Under the pieces are notes generated by a model. That model did not search any database, was not told where the DNA came from, and saw nothing but the letters and a program-made list of their open reading frames with translations. Positions 1 through 6,911 of a stretch of 11,291 nucleotides of DNA are shown in pieces. Source of the DNA: Altererythrobacter sp. (GTDB lineage Bacteria; Pseudomonadota; Alphaproteobacteria; Sphingomonadales; Sphingomonadaceae); the NCBI GenBank assembly GCA_023299945.1, contig JALZVZ010000261.1, positions 1 through 11,291 on the forward strand, read 5' to 3'. Positions within the stretch are counted from its first letter, which is position 1, and the number at the start of each line of letters is the position of its first letter. The position numbers and the translations under genes are program-made.

Positions 1-980
1 GGCGAGACTTTGCGTCCCCGCAAAACCGAAGCTGCCATTTGCAAATCTTCCAATTTGGCGCCCACGCATGCCCCGATATAGCATTGGTCAACAGCGACGT
101 CGCTGAATTCGTTAGCGGATTTTGTATTCTCAGGAGCATGAGGGGCGGCGACCTGCGGGCTAAGTTTACTCACATCAAGCGTTACTGTTTTGAAGTAAGT
201 TGCCCCTTCGTCTGCAACCCATTGCTGCGCGCCTTCCCATTGCCCGCCGGTTTGTTTTAGCGCCTCAATTGTCACCGCATCCACGCCGATAATGCCTGCC
301 TCTGCGCCAAGTTCGGCTGCCATATTTGACAGAACCAAGCGTTCAGACATCGACATGGCTGCGACGGTGGAGCCGGTAAATTCCACTGACTTGAAGCTGT
401 TTTCCATGCCCATCTCGCGACATAGCCAAAGCATGATGTCTTTGGCGGTGACATGCTCCCCAAGCTCGCCGTCAATCTGCACTTTGATCGTTTCAGGTAC
501 TGTTGTCCAAGTTTCGCCCGTGATGGCGATCGCAGTTGTATCGGTGGCTCCAAAGCCCGCCGCATAACAGCCGAACGCGCCGGCTGTCGGCGTATGGCTA
601 TCGCCGCCTGCGACAAACATTCCAGGGGCCAGTAATCCGCGTTCGGGCATGATCGCATGTGAAATGCCCTGCATATCAAAGAAGTTTTTGACCCCGTATT
701 CGCTGGCAAATTGGCGCGAGATCGCGAGAATTTCCGCGGACTGCGCATCCACGGCAGGAACATAGTGATCAGAGACCACTACAACCTTGTCTGGATCCCA
801 AAGCTTGCAGCCGAACTCTTTCAATCGGGGACCCCATTTGCGAGGTCCGGAGGCATCTTGCCCCATCAAAAGATCGACCGAGACGGTGAGAATTTCGCCG
901 GGCATCACATTGTCCTTGCCGCAAGCCTTGGCAATTATTTTCTGGGTCAGGGTCATTTTAGAGGTCTGTGCCTGTGCCAT
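1..980 (-). CDS. Aconitase/LeuC-family dehydratase large subunit, 3' end cut by the window edge
   Basis: I read 326 residues on the minus strand with no stop, running off the left edge. The protein belongs to the aconitase superfamily, in the short LeuC/homoaconitase-like group, which interconverts hydroxy-acids through a [4Fe-4S] cluster and normally pairs with a small LeuD-type subunit. Recognisable motifs are DHYVPA (71-76), NFFDMQGISH (99-108), GGDSHTPTAGAFG (125-137) and a cluster loop IGACVGAKLEDL (302-313), where Cys305 matches the first cluster ligand. The usual loop is GSCTNGR, and the usual GICHQ near residue 105 is also changed, so a paralogue is more likely than housekeeping isopropylmalate isomerase. 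The other two cluster cysteines and any small subunit lie outside the window. I chose the ATG at 980 because AGAGGA lies 11 nt upstream; an in-frame ATG at 1016 has no Shine-Dalgarno site. It is divergent from a CoA-transferase, which suggests organic-acid metabolism. The family is secure, the substrate is not. Confidence 0.9.
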   Translation of the reverse strand, partial: MAQAQTSKMTLTQKIIAKACGKDNVMPGEILTVSVDLLMGQDASGPRKWGPRLKEFGCKLWDPDKVVVVSDHYVPAVDAQSAEILAISRQFASEYGVKNFFDMQGISHAIMPERGLLAPGMFVAGGDSHTPTAGAFGCYAAGFGATDTTAIAITGETWTTVPETIKVQIDGELGEHVTAKDIMLWLCREMGMENSFKSVEFTGSTVAAMSMSERLVLSNMAAELGAEAGIIGVDAVTIEALKQTGGQWEGAQQWVADEGATYFKTVTLDVSKLSPQVAAPHAPENTKSANEFSDVAVDQCYIGACVGAKLEDLQMAASVLRGRKVS

Positions 981-1040
981 CGGTTTGCTTTTCCTCTGAG
1001 GGCTGTTTGCCTGCATTTTTGTGGCAACAATTGAAGTGCT

Positions 1041-1074
1041 GGTCATATTAAAGCTATTGATATAATAATATACC
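1041..1074. promoter_or_regulatory. Imperfect inverted repeat in the divergent promoter region
   Basis: GGTCATATTA (1041-1050) and TAATATACC (1066-1074) form an inverted repeat with one extra base in the left arm and a 15-nt spacer. The repeat covers the TATAAT box and the candidate minus-strand promoter, where an operator controlling both directions would lie. The arms are AT-rich, so this is suggestive only. Confidence 0.3.
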
Positions 1075-1076
1075 AA
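1047..1076 (-). promoter_or_regulatory. Candidate sigma70-type promoter for the dehydratase gene
   Basis: Read on the minus strand, TTGGTA (1076-1071) is followed after 18 nt by TTTAAT (1052-1047). These match the -35 consensus at four of six positions and the -10 consensus at five of six. The start codon is about 65 nt downstream. The region is very AT-rich, so chance matches are likely. Confidence 0.3.
1061..1066 (+). promoter_or_regulatory. Perfect TATAAT -10 hexamer upstream of the CoA-transferase operon
   Basis: TATAAT sits about 80 nt upstream of the start codon at 1148, in the divergent intergenic region. No good -35 is found at 16-18 nt; the nearest TTGAAG (1031-1036) is 24 nt away. 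If real, the promoter may depend on an activator. It overlaps the candidate minus-strand promoter and an inverted repeat. Confidence 0.35.
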
Positions 1077-1147
1077 ATTGTGTTCGACCACAACTGATCC
1101 CTATTTTTTTGGATTGGCATCGGGCGCATTTCAAAAGGGACCCCGCT

Positions 1148-2344
1148 ATGAAAAATTCGCCATTACCTCTTGCTGGTGTGAGGGTTTTGGATTTGTCACG
1201 GGTTCTGGCTGGCCCTTGGGCGACGCAATTGTTGGCGGACTATGGAGCGGATGTCATCAAGATCGAAAGGCCCGGATCTGGCGATGATACGCGCGGGTGG
1301 GGGCCTCCTTATGTGGCCAATGGCGAGGCAGCTTATTTCCACGCCGCCAATCGGAATAAGAAATCAGCCGCGATTGACATGGCAACGCGCGATGGCGCCA
1401 GTTTGATCCGCAAGCTTGCCAGCCAAAGCGATATTGTGGTCGAGAATTTCAAAGTCGGCGGCTTGTCCAAATATGGCTTGGACTATGAAACCGTATCAGC
1501 CGCCAATCCCAAAATTGTCTATTGCTCGATAACCGGCTTTGGCCAGACGGGGCCCAACAGCCACCGGCCTGGCTATGACTATTTAATCCAAGCCATGACC
1601 GGACTGATGTCTGTGACGGGTCAGCCCGATGGCAGTGCAGGGGCGGAGCCGATGAAGGTTGGTGTCGCTGTCTCGGATCTGTTTACCGGCCTTTATGCGA
1701 CCACAGCCATTCTTGCCGCGTTGCGCACTGCGGAGGCAAGTGGGCGGGGCTGCCAACTGGATGTCGCGCTGCATGATTGCCAGCTTGCTGCTTTGGCCAA
1801 TCAGGCGGCTAACTTTTTGGCGACCGGCACATCGCCCAAGCGGCTCGGCAATGCGCACCCAAGCATTGTGCCCTATCAAGTGTTTGACACAAGCGATGGG
1901 TATATTGTCGTGGCGGTTGGCAATGACGGACAGTTTCAAGCGTTTTGTAAATGTTTGAACCGGCCGGACATCGGCGATCAAGCAAGCTGGCGGACCAATA
2001 AGGGCAGGGTCGAAGACCGCGAAAATCTATTGGCTCAGATATCCCCCTTGCTCAAATTGCGCACAACCAAGGACTGGGCCAAGACCTTTAATGATGGCGG
2101 TGTTCCGCACAGCCCTATCCGGTCGGTTGGAGAAGCATTACAATCAGAACAGGTCGAGTCTCGCTCGCAAATTTTGGAACATGCAGAGGGGCTTCGCACA
2201 GTGGGTCAGCCAGTCCCGTTTCCAGGACAGCCTAACGAGCCGCCGCCGACGCTGGGCGCGCATACCGATGAGGTTTTGCGGCAATACCTTGGCCTTGATG
2301 AGGCCGGTGTGGATGATTTGCGCACACAAGGAGCAATTGGATGA
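1148..2344 (+). CDS. Family III CoA-transferase (CaiB/BaiF type)
   Basis: This is a 398-residue cytoplasmic enzyme of the CaiB/BaiF family, which moves CoA between carboxylic acids through an aspartyl-CoA thioester. The N-terminal signature is typical (LAGVRVLDLSRVLAGPW from residue 8, then YGADVIKIERPGSGDDTRGW). Asp177 in VAVSDLFTGLYA matches the catalytic aspartate, Asp169 of formyl-CoA transferase. Other family landmarks are NRNKKS (68-73) and SITGFGQTGP (127-136). Length is normal for the family. I chose the ATG at 1148 because AAAAGGGA ends 7 nt upstream; a TTG at 1109 would only add a charged, poorly supported extension. It leads a four-gene operon: its TGA overlaps the ATG of the next gene in an ATGA junction. 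With the divergent dehydratase it suggests metabolism of a di- or hydroxy-carboxylic acid, but donor and acceptor cannot be told from sequence. Confidence 0.95.
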   Translation: MKNSPLPLAGVRVLDLSRVLAGPWATQLLADYGADVIKIERPGSGDDTRGWGPPYVANGEAAYFHAANRNKKSAAIDMATRDGASLIRKLASQSDIVVENFKVGGLSKYGLDYETVSAANPKIVYCSITGFGQTGPNSHRPGYDYLIQAMTGLMSVTGQPDGSAGAEPMKVGVAVSDLFTGLYATTAILAALRTAEASGRGCQLDVALHDCQLAALANQAANFLATGTSPKRLGNAHPSIVPYQVFDTSDGYIVVAVGNDGQFQAFCKCLNRPDIGDQASWRTNKGRVEDRENLLAQISPLLKLRTTKDWAKTFNDGGVPHSPIRSVGEALQSEQVESRSQILEHAEGLRTVGQPVPFPGQPNEPPPTLGAHTDEVLRQYLGLDEAGVDDLRTQGAIG

Positions 2345-3003
2345 CACGTTCTACCTCGGTATTGAGCACCGGCCTTATGGCCTCCCTTATCGGCGCCGCT
2401 GCTTTTGGCTGCGCTCCTGCCTTGAGCCAAAATGCAGCTTTAGCCGCGCCGGAGGGTCCGGTGCCAACCTCTCAGGCATATATTGCTGCAATGTGCACAT
2501 TGGCAGGTGATTGGTCCGGCAAATTTGAGCAGTATCAGGAAGGTGAACTTGTTCGTTCAGCGCCAATGGAGGTTGGATTTCAATGCCAGCCTGGTGATGA
2601 TGTCTTGATGGAAACGAACACCTTCGTTCCGGAAGAGGGTGATGCTTTCTCGACTCTAAAGGTGATTTTTCCCGCTGAAAAAATGATCAAGGACAGCCTA
2701 AATGAGGCCAATGATGAGGCCAATAACCGAGCATCAAAAATGCAGATGTCCTACTTCTATGGAGGGATAGAAAAAATCTATTTCTTCAAAGCAGTCAGCC
2801 TTACCTATGATGATGCACAGAATTGGAAAGCTGCCCGACAATCATCGGAATTGGTCCATGCAACAGATAAAACGCCCCCTGTATCGCGCTACACCCATAT
2901 TCGTGATGGCGATAAATTCACGATGATCCGTGAGGTGAAATCCGAACGGGACGCGGAATATTGGACGCTCTCTTCTAAGCTCATCCTGAGGCAAGAACCG
3001 TGA
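2341..3003 (+). CDS. Secreted or lipid-anchored small protein of unknown function
   Basis: The product is 220 residues and I do not recognise it. The N-terminus is a signal peptide: Thr-Arg at the start, a hydrophobic run (GLMASLIGAAAFG, 11-23), then CAPALSQN. It could be cut after ALS by signal peptidase I; Cys24 gives only a poor lipobox. The mature part begins with CTLAGDWSGKFEQYQEGE, reminiscent of the opening strand of lipocalin-like or DUF1579-like beta-barrels, and is rich in aromatic and polar residues with alternating patterns that suggest beta structure. A helical, Asn/Glu/Ala-rich stretch near 117-130 includes a short duplication. AAGGAG (2328-2333) lies 7 nt before the ATG. The start overlaps the stop of the CoA-transferase gene, and the stop overlaps the next start, so it is translationally coupled on both sides. 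It may bind substrate or assist the exported enzymes, but that is inference. Confidence 0.85.
   Translation: MTRSTSVLSTGLMASLIGAAAFGCAPALSQNAALAAPEGPVPTSQAYIAAMCTLAGDWSGKFEQYQEGELVRSAPMEVGFQCQPGDDVLMETNTFVPEEGDAFSTLKVIFPAEKMIKDSLNEANDEANNRASKMQMSYFYGGIEKIYFFKAVSLTYDDAQNWKAARQSSELVHATDKTPPVSRYTHIRDGDKFTMIREVKSERDAEYWTLSSKLILRQEP
2701..2724 (+). repeat. Tandem 12-bp in-frame duplication inside the secreted-protein gene
   Basis: Two adjacent 12-bp units, AATGAGGCCAAT and GATGAGGCCAAT, differ only at the first base. They encode Asn-Glu-Ala-Asn then Asp-Glu-Ala-Asn (residues 121-128). The near-identity at DNA level suggests a recent slippage or duplication event that kept the frame. Confidence 0.8.
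2987..2991 (+). promoter_or_regulatory. Ribosome binding site supporting a GTG start
   Basis: TGAGG lies 8 nt before the GTG at 3000, inside the 3' end of the upstream gene. This favours the GTG, which overlaps the upstream TGA as GTGA. The alternative is the in-frame ATG at 3018, which has only a weak AGGCGG-like element before it. Both starts leave the lipoprotein signal intact. Confidence 0.5.
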
Positions 3004-4058
3004 GTGTTAGGCGGCATATGGCAAGGTTTTGTGCACCGGTTTTGGCAGTGCTGATCTCTGCTTGCGCGCCTATGCAAACGCCGCTCGGAACGACTGCCGC
3101 GGTGCCTCCAACATCAGCGCAGAACGCGGCAGGCACTGAAGCTAATCCCAAAATTAGTCTGAGCGATTTGCGAGAAAAGTACCAAATCGCCTCCTCAAAT
3201 TACATCGATCTGGATGGCGTGAATTTGCACTACGCCGACGAAGGTAAAGGGCAGCCGATCTTGTTGCTCCCACCATCTTTTCTCAATTTCAGAGCATGGG
3301 ACGGCGTCGCTCAGACCCTGGTGGAGAATAACTACAGGGTCATTCGGCCTGATTTCCCCAGCACTGGACTAAGCGGTTTGGATGCCTTGGCAAAGGGCGA
3401 TGAGCCGGTTGATTTTTTCAACCGTAACGCTGACATTGTGGCCAAGCTGGTCGATGCTCTGGACCTTGATCAGGTGCACGTGATTGGCACATCGAGCGGC
3501 GGCATGGCCGGATTTCGGTTTGCATCCTACAACCCAGATAAGGTCAGCCGCTTGGTCTTGATAAATTCCGCTGGCTTACCGCGCACAAGGCAAAGCAATC
3601 CGAACAGAGATCGGGCAGAAGAAAAACAATGGGCGCAGATGGCCGTGAAGCCTCCGGCATATTGGGCAAACCTGCTATCCCGTAACTTCTTTGAGCCGCA
3701 AGAGGCGCCCAATTGGCTGGTGTCATTGGCCTATGACGTCAACCGCAGATCGGAAGAGGTCGCCCCGGGATCCTATGCGTTTAAGACCGGCGACCCCAAG
3801 ACGATCCTAGCGGGAATAACCGCTCCGACACTTATCCAATGGGGTAAATCAAACCCTACAGTATTGCATCTTGATGCTGATGTTTTTGAGCATTGGATGA
3901 CGGGCGCGCCCACTTTGATCCGTAAGTATGAAGGGCTCGGCCACTACCCCTATATCGAAAATAAAGAGCTGATCGTGAACGATGTTTTGGCGTTCCTTGA
4001 CGGTAGAATGAACAGTGAATTGCGCCAAACGATGCGGGTGAGACCAGCCAGAAAATGA
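3000..4058 (+). CDS. Alpha/beta-hydrolase-fold lipoprotein
   Basis: The product has 352 residues from the GTG start. A lipoprotein signal is clear: basic start, hydrophobic segment (FCAPVLAVLISAC) and lipobox I19-S-A-C22, followed by a Pro/Thr/Ala-rich linker to about residue 50. The fold starts at DLDGVNLHYADEGKGQPILLL. Ser165 in GTSSG (163-167) is the nucleophile elbow, and His315 in EGLGHYPYIE is the catalytic histidine. Two things are odd. The HG oxyanion motif after the first core strand reads PPSF (91-94). The residue where the acid usually sits (WGxxD) is Asn285 in WGKSN. It may therefore use another acid or have weak or altered activity. The protein is expected on the outer face of the inner membrane or at the outer membrane. 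It is third in the operon, 33 bp before the Tat-lipoprotein oxidoreductase, so both may be anchored together. An esterase, lactonase or C-C hydrolase is possible. Confidence 0.9.
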   Translation: MSVRRHMARFCAPVLAVLISACAPMQTPLGTTAAVPPTSAQNAAGTEANPKISLSDLREKYQIASSNYIDLDGVNLHYADEGKGQPILLLPPSFLNFRAWDGVAQTLVENNYRVIRPDFPSTGLSGLDALAKGDEPVDFFNRNADIVAKLVDALDLDQVHVIGTSSGGMAGFRFASYNPDKVSRLVLINSAGLPRTRQSNPNRDRAEEKQWAQMAVKPPAYWANLLSRNFFEPQEAPNWLVSLAYDVNRRSEEVAPGSYAFKTGDPKTILAGITAPTLIQWGKSNPTVLHLDADVFEHWMTGAPTLIRKYEGLGHYPYIENKELIVNDVLAFLDGRMNSELRQTMRVRPARK

Positions 4059-4091
4059 TCGGTTTGTGAGAGCAGCAAGAGAGGAATTACT

Positions 4092-5558
4092 ATGACAAAG
4101 ACACATTTAATGACCAATCGCCGTCAGGTCATGGTCGGTGGCCTATCAGCAGCTTTGATCGCTGGTTGTTCGCCAAGAAGCTCATGGTCCAGTTCAGAGG
4201 CAGATGTTGTTGTCATTGGCGGCGGGATGGCCGGAGTTGCCGCGGCTCTTTCTTTGGAAGAGCAGGGGGTCAAAGTTCAAATTGTCGAGGCGGATAGCCA
4301 GTTGGGCGGCCGCTGTTACACCTTAAGGACGCAGGACGGCGCGTTTGATTGCGGGGCGACAACCATCGGCCCCAATTATGGCTCAGTGCTCTATCATGCC
4401 AATCGCGCTGACGTGCCGTTCATCGCGCCAAATTCAAAGGATAAGTTTAGCTACCATATCAATGGGCAGTTTGTTCATCCTGATGCCTGGCAATCATCCC
4501 CGGCCAATCTTCTGGTTGGCGGCGAGCGGGCGATACTGCCAGAGCAGCTGGAATTTCCGACTGTGATGCAGCACAATAAAATTGAGGACATTCACAAATG
4601 GAATGCTGATGAATTGCTGGCTTTCGATGTTCCGCTCGGCCAATATTTGCGTAAGAACGGCGTGTCTGAAGAGGCTCTTCGCCTCATTGATCTCACCTCG
4701 AACACTATGGGACTAGACCAGACGTCGGCGCTGTTTCAAATGCGTGAATTTGCCGGAATCGCGCCGCCCAAGGCAGGCGATAAGGTGCGTGAGGTTTATG
4801 ATGCTGCGGGCGGGCCGCCAGGGTTCTACAATGTGAAAGGCGGCATGCTCACTTTGATTGAGCGTATCGCGGCAAACCTTAAGTCAGAGCCGATTTTGAA
4901 CGATGCGGTCTCGGGGATCGATGTTGAAAAAGACGCAGCCACGGTCACCTTGGCCAGTGGAAAAACGATCCGCGCAAAGGGTGTCATTTGCACCGTGCCA
5001 TATTCAGCAATGAGCTCGATCGCGATCACCCCTTCGCCAAGCGGACCGAAGAAGGCCGCGCTTCAAAATTCGCTATATACGCTAACGACCCATGTGTTCT
5101 TCATTCCCAATGAGCCATATTGGGAAAAGGATGGACATCCAGCCGGCTTGGTCAGCGACGACATTGTAGAGCGCGTTATGGCCAATCATGACGAGGACGG
5201 CAAAGTCGCTTGGCTTGACGTTTGGATCAATGGAACGGCCGCAGCTCAGCTTGATAAAATGGGCGAAAAAGAGATAGTCAAATTTGTGCAAAAACGGCTG
5301 GGCGAATTGCGACCATCCATGCAAGGAGCGCTTTCCCCAGTGGGTGCATACAGTTGGGGACGCAACCCTTATGTGCGCGGCAATAAACATGTGATGCGGC
5401 CGGGTGAGGTGCAGGCAATAGCCCCTTGGATGGCAACGCCCATTATGGACCGCCTTCGTTTTGCAGGTGAGCATACACGAAGCACGCAGGCCGGACTTGA
5501 GGCCGCCGCTGCATCAGGGATGCGCGAGGCAGCCGCCTATATGGACCTGTTCGCGTAA
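4092..5558 (+). CDS. Tat-exported lipoprotein of the flavin amine oxidase family (paralogue 1)
   Basis: The product is a 488-residue FAD protein. The N-terminus has a twin-arginine motif (NRRQVM, Arg10-Arg11), a hydrophobic stretch and lipobox I23-A-G-C26, so it should be exported folded with FAD and then lipid-anchored. The Rossmann motif is VVVIGGGMAGVAAALSLEE (39-57) with Glu67 for the ribose and LGGR at 71-74. VKGGMLTLIERIAANL (248-263) and FAGEHT (457-462) are the usual later landmarks of the amine oxidase fold. Aligned by eye on the PYW motif (342-344), the position of MAO-B Lys296 is His334, so oxidation of an amine should not be assumed; a desaturase or alcohol/hydroxy-acid role is possible. 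GAGAGG lies 7 nt before the ATG. It is the last gene of the operon, followed by a strong hairpin. A second paralogue lies at the right end of the window. Confidence 0.92.
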   Translation: MTKTHLMTNRRQVMVGGLSAALIAGCSPRSSWSSSEADVVVIGGGMAGVAAALSLEEQGVKVQIVEADSQLGGRCYTLRTQDGAFDCGATTIGPNYGSVLYHANRADVPFIAPNSKDKFSYHINGQFVHPDAWQSSPANLLVGGERAILPEQLEFPTVMQHNKIEDIHKWNADELLAFDVPLGQYLRKNGVSEEALRLIDLTSNTMGLDQTSALFQMREFAGIAPPKAGDKVREVYDAAGGPPGFYNVKGGMLTLIERIAANLKSEPILNDAVSGIDVEKDAATVTLASGKTIRAKGVICTVPYSAMSSIAITPSPSGPKKAALQNSLYTLTTHVFFIPNEPYWEKDGHPAGLVSDDIVERVMANHDEDGKVAWLDVWINGTAAAQLDKMGEKEIVKFVQKRLGELRPSMQGALSPVGAYSWGRNPYVRGNKHVMRPGEVQAIAPWMATPIMDRLRFAGEHTRSTQAGLEAAAASGMREAAAYMDLFA

Positions 5559-5569
5559 AACGCGTCCCG

Positions 5570-5612
5570 AATGCCAATGGTGCGAGCTAATTTGTAGCTC
5601 GCACCTAGCATT
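5570..5612. terminator. Symmetrical hairpin, probable bidirectional terminator
   Basis: GGTGCGAGCTA (5579-5589) and TAGCTCGCACC (5595-5605) pair perfectly over 11 bp around the 5-nt loop ATTTG. An outer AATGC/GCATT pair (5570-5574, 5608-5612) extends the stem after a small internal bulge. It lies between two genes transcribed toward each other, 20 nt after the plus-strand stop and about 70 nt beyond the minus-strand stop. A plus-strand T-rich run (TTCTTTT, about 5621-5627) follows at some distance rather than directly, so intrinsic termination is likely but not textbook. Confidence 0.8.
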
Positions 5613-5675
5613 CAGAACCGCGTTCTTTTGGGCCTATGATCAAAGTCTTCGAGTGAAGCGTTAGAGCCTCGGCCC

Positions 5676-6833
5676 CTAGCTCTTTTGCGTTCCCACAATC
5701 GTGTAATAGCCGATGCCGATTACGACGCCTTCGGCGCGTTTTGCCTTCATCACTTCGGGCATGGTCTTGGGCAAGTGGATGCTTTCGATCTGCTGCATGA
5801 AGAATTTGTCTTCTGGGAAGCCAGAGGAGCTGTACAGCCCGCTTAGATCTTCGTCCTGAAGGCCGCCCATATAGGGCTCATTGTTGTAATGGGCGTTCCA
5901 TTCGCAAAGATACTGGCCGAACGGATCTTCTGCACCCACAACATCCATATGGATCATAATGCCGCCCGGTTTTAACAAGCGATGGCATTCTTCGATAATG
6001 TTCTTGAGCGCCTTATGCGATGTTTCATGCATCAGAATATGCGAAACAATCAGATCAAAAGATGCGTCAGGATAGTTGGTCTTCTCAGCATTCTGCTGGC
6101 TGAAATGAACAGCTTTACCGAGCGATTTTGCACGGTAATGGCCATACTCAAGACAAGGCGCTGCGACGTCGATGGCGTGCACTTCGGCCGCTGGGAACAC
6201 ATCCAGATATGGAACCGAACTGTGGCCAATGGTGCAACCCATATCCAGAATTGATTTCGGCTCAAAATCTGGGTGGTTGTCTTTGATCCAAGTCGCAAGC
6301 GACAAGCCCATGTCATCGGCAAGCGGCCCTGTTTTACCGTGGAAATACACATTCACGGTGCGATCAAATTCCGCGCCGGCTAAAAAGTCTGCATCATCGG
6401 TTTTGGTATGATAGCCGCCCGGCTTGCAGTGAATGTCGGCATTGGTGTGGTATTTTGGAATTTCAAGCTCAGCATCGAGTTTGAGCGAGCCAACCGCATT
6501 GTCTAGCCGCGCTGCTTTTGCTTTGAGATCTGGCATCTGGCGCTCAATACTGGGGCGCACAGTGTGGTACATCATCTCTTGGCTCGTTCGCATCAAAGAG
6601 CCCCACATCTTATTGAACGGCTCCTCATTCAGCGCCTCGCGCACTTCCTTACGAGTTTGTGGAGGGCGACCAAGTTCCTTTTGAAACTCGGGAATGATCT
6701 TCTTTTTGTACAGAATGTCATTGCCGGGCATTACCCGCTCGTAAATATGCATCATGAAACTGCGTAAAAAGGCCTGTTGCGATTGCTCGTCATGGTTCGC
6801 TTCGGGATACATGTCATGTACTTGCTTGTTCAT
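5676..6833 (-). CDS. Class I SAM-dependent methyltransferase with a long N-terminal extension
   Basis: The product is 385 residues with no signal peptide. The methyltransferase core is in the second half: motif I ILDMGCTIG (195-203), Asp222 at the end of the next strand (AEVHAIDVAAP), FDLIVSHILMHE (259-270) and LLKPGGIMI (286-294), as in Methyltransf_11/25-type folds. Motif I has Thr in place of the middle glycine of DxGxGxG. The first 170 residues hold a mostly helical segment (about 15-125) and a His/Gly/Asp-rich stretch (about 128-168, including CKPGGYHTKTDDADF) that I do not recognise; they may form a substrate lid or separate domain. Two ATG codons are adjacent. I chose the second (6833) because GGAAGG sits 6 nt before it and only 3 nt before the first (6836). 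It is divergent from the GMC dehydrogenase. A small-molecule O-, N- or C-methyltransferase is likely, substrate unknown. Confidence 0.9.
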   Translation of the reverse strand: MNKQVHDMYPEANHDEQSQQAFLRSFMMHIYERVMPGNDILYKKKIIPEFQKELGRPPQTRKEVREALNEEPFNKMWGSLMRTSQEMMYHTVRPSIERQMPDLKAKAARLDNAVGSLKLDAELEIPKYHTNADIHCKPGGYHTKTDDADFLAGAEFDRTVNVYFHGKTGPLADDMGLSLATWIKDNHPDFEPKSILDMGCTIGHSSVPYLDVFPAAEVHAIDVAAPCLEYGHYRAKSLGKAVHFSQQNAEKTNYPDASFDLIVSHILMHETSHKALKNIIEECHRLLKPGGIMIHMDVVGAEDPFGQYLCEWNAHYNNEPYMGGLQDEDLSGLYSSSGFPEDKFFMQQIESIHLPKTMPEVMKAKRAEGVVIGIGYYTIVGTQKS

Positions 6834-6839
6834 CATTTA

Positions 6840-6845
6840 CCTTCC
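6840..6845 (-). promoter_or_regulatory. Ribosome binding site of the methyltransferase gene
   Basis: On the minus strand GGAAGG is followed by TAA and two consecutive ATG codons. The spacing is 3 nt to the first and 6 nt to the second, which favours the second as the main start. Confidence 0.6.
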
Positions 6846-6911
6846 GGTTCTTGTACCCAATTGCTTCGATAGCCCTGCCATCACCATTTTTTGGGGGCAG
6901 GTTTGCGCAGG

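Noticed and set aside
272..763. A 163-codon minus-strand open frame inside the dehydratase gene
   Set aside because: It is in another frame of a gene whose LeuC-family motifs run continuously through this stretch, and its translation has no recognisable domain.
1109..1147. A TTG start that would lengthen the CoA-transferase by 13 residues
   Set aside because: The ATG at 1148 has a well-spaced Shine-Dalgarno site and the family's conserved N-terminus begins a few residues after it.
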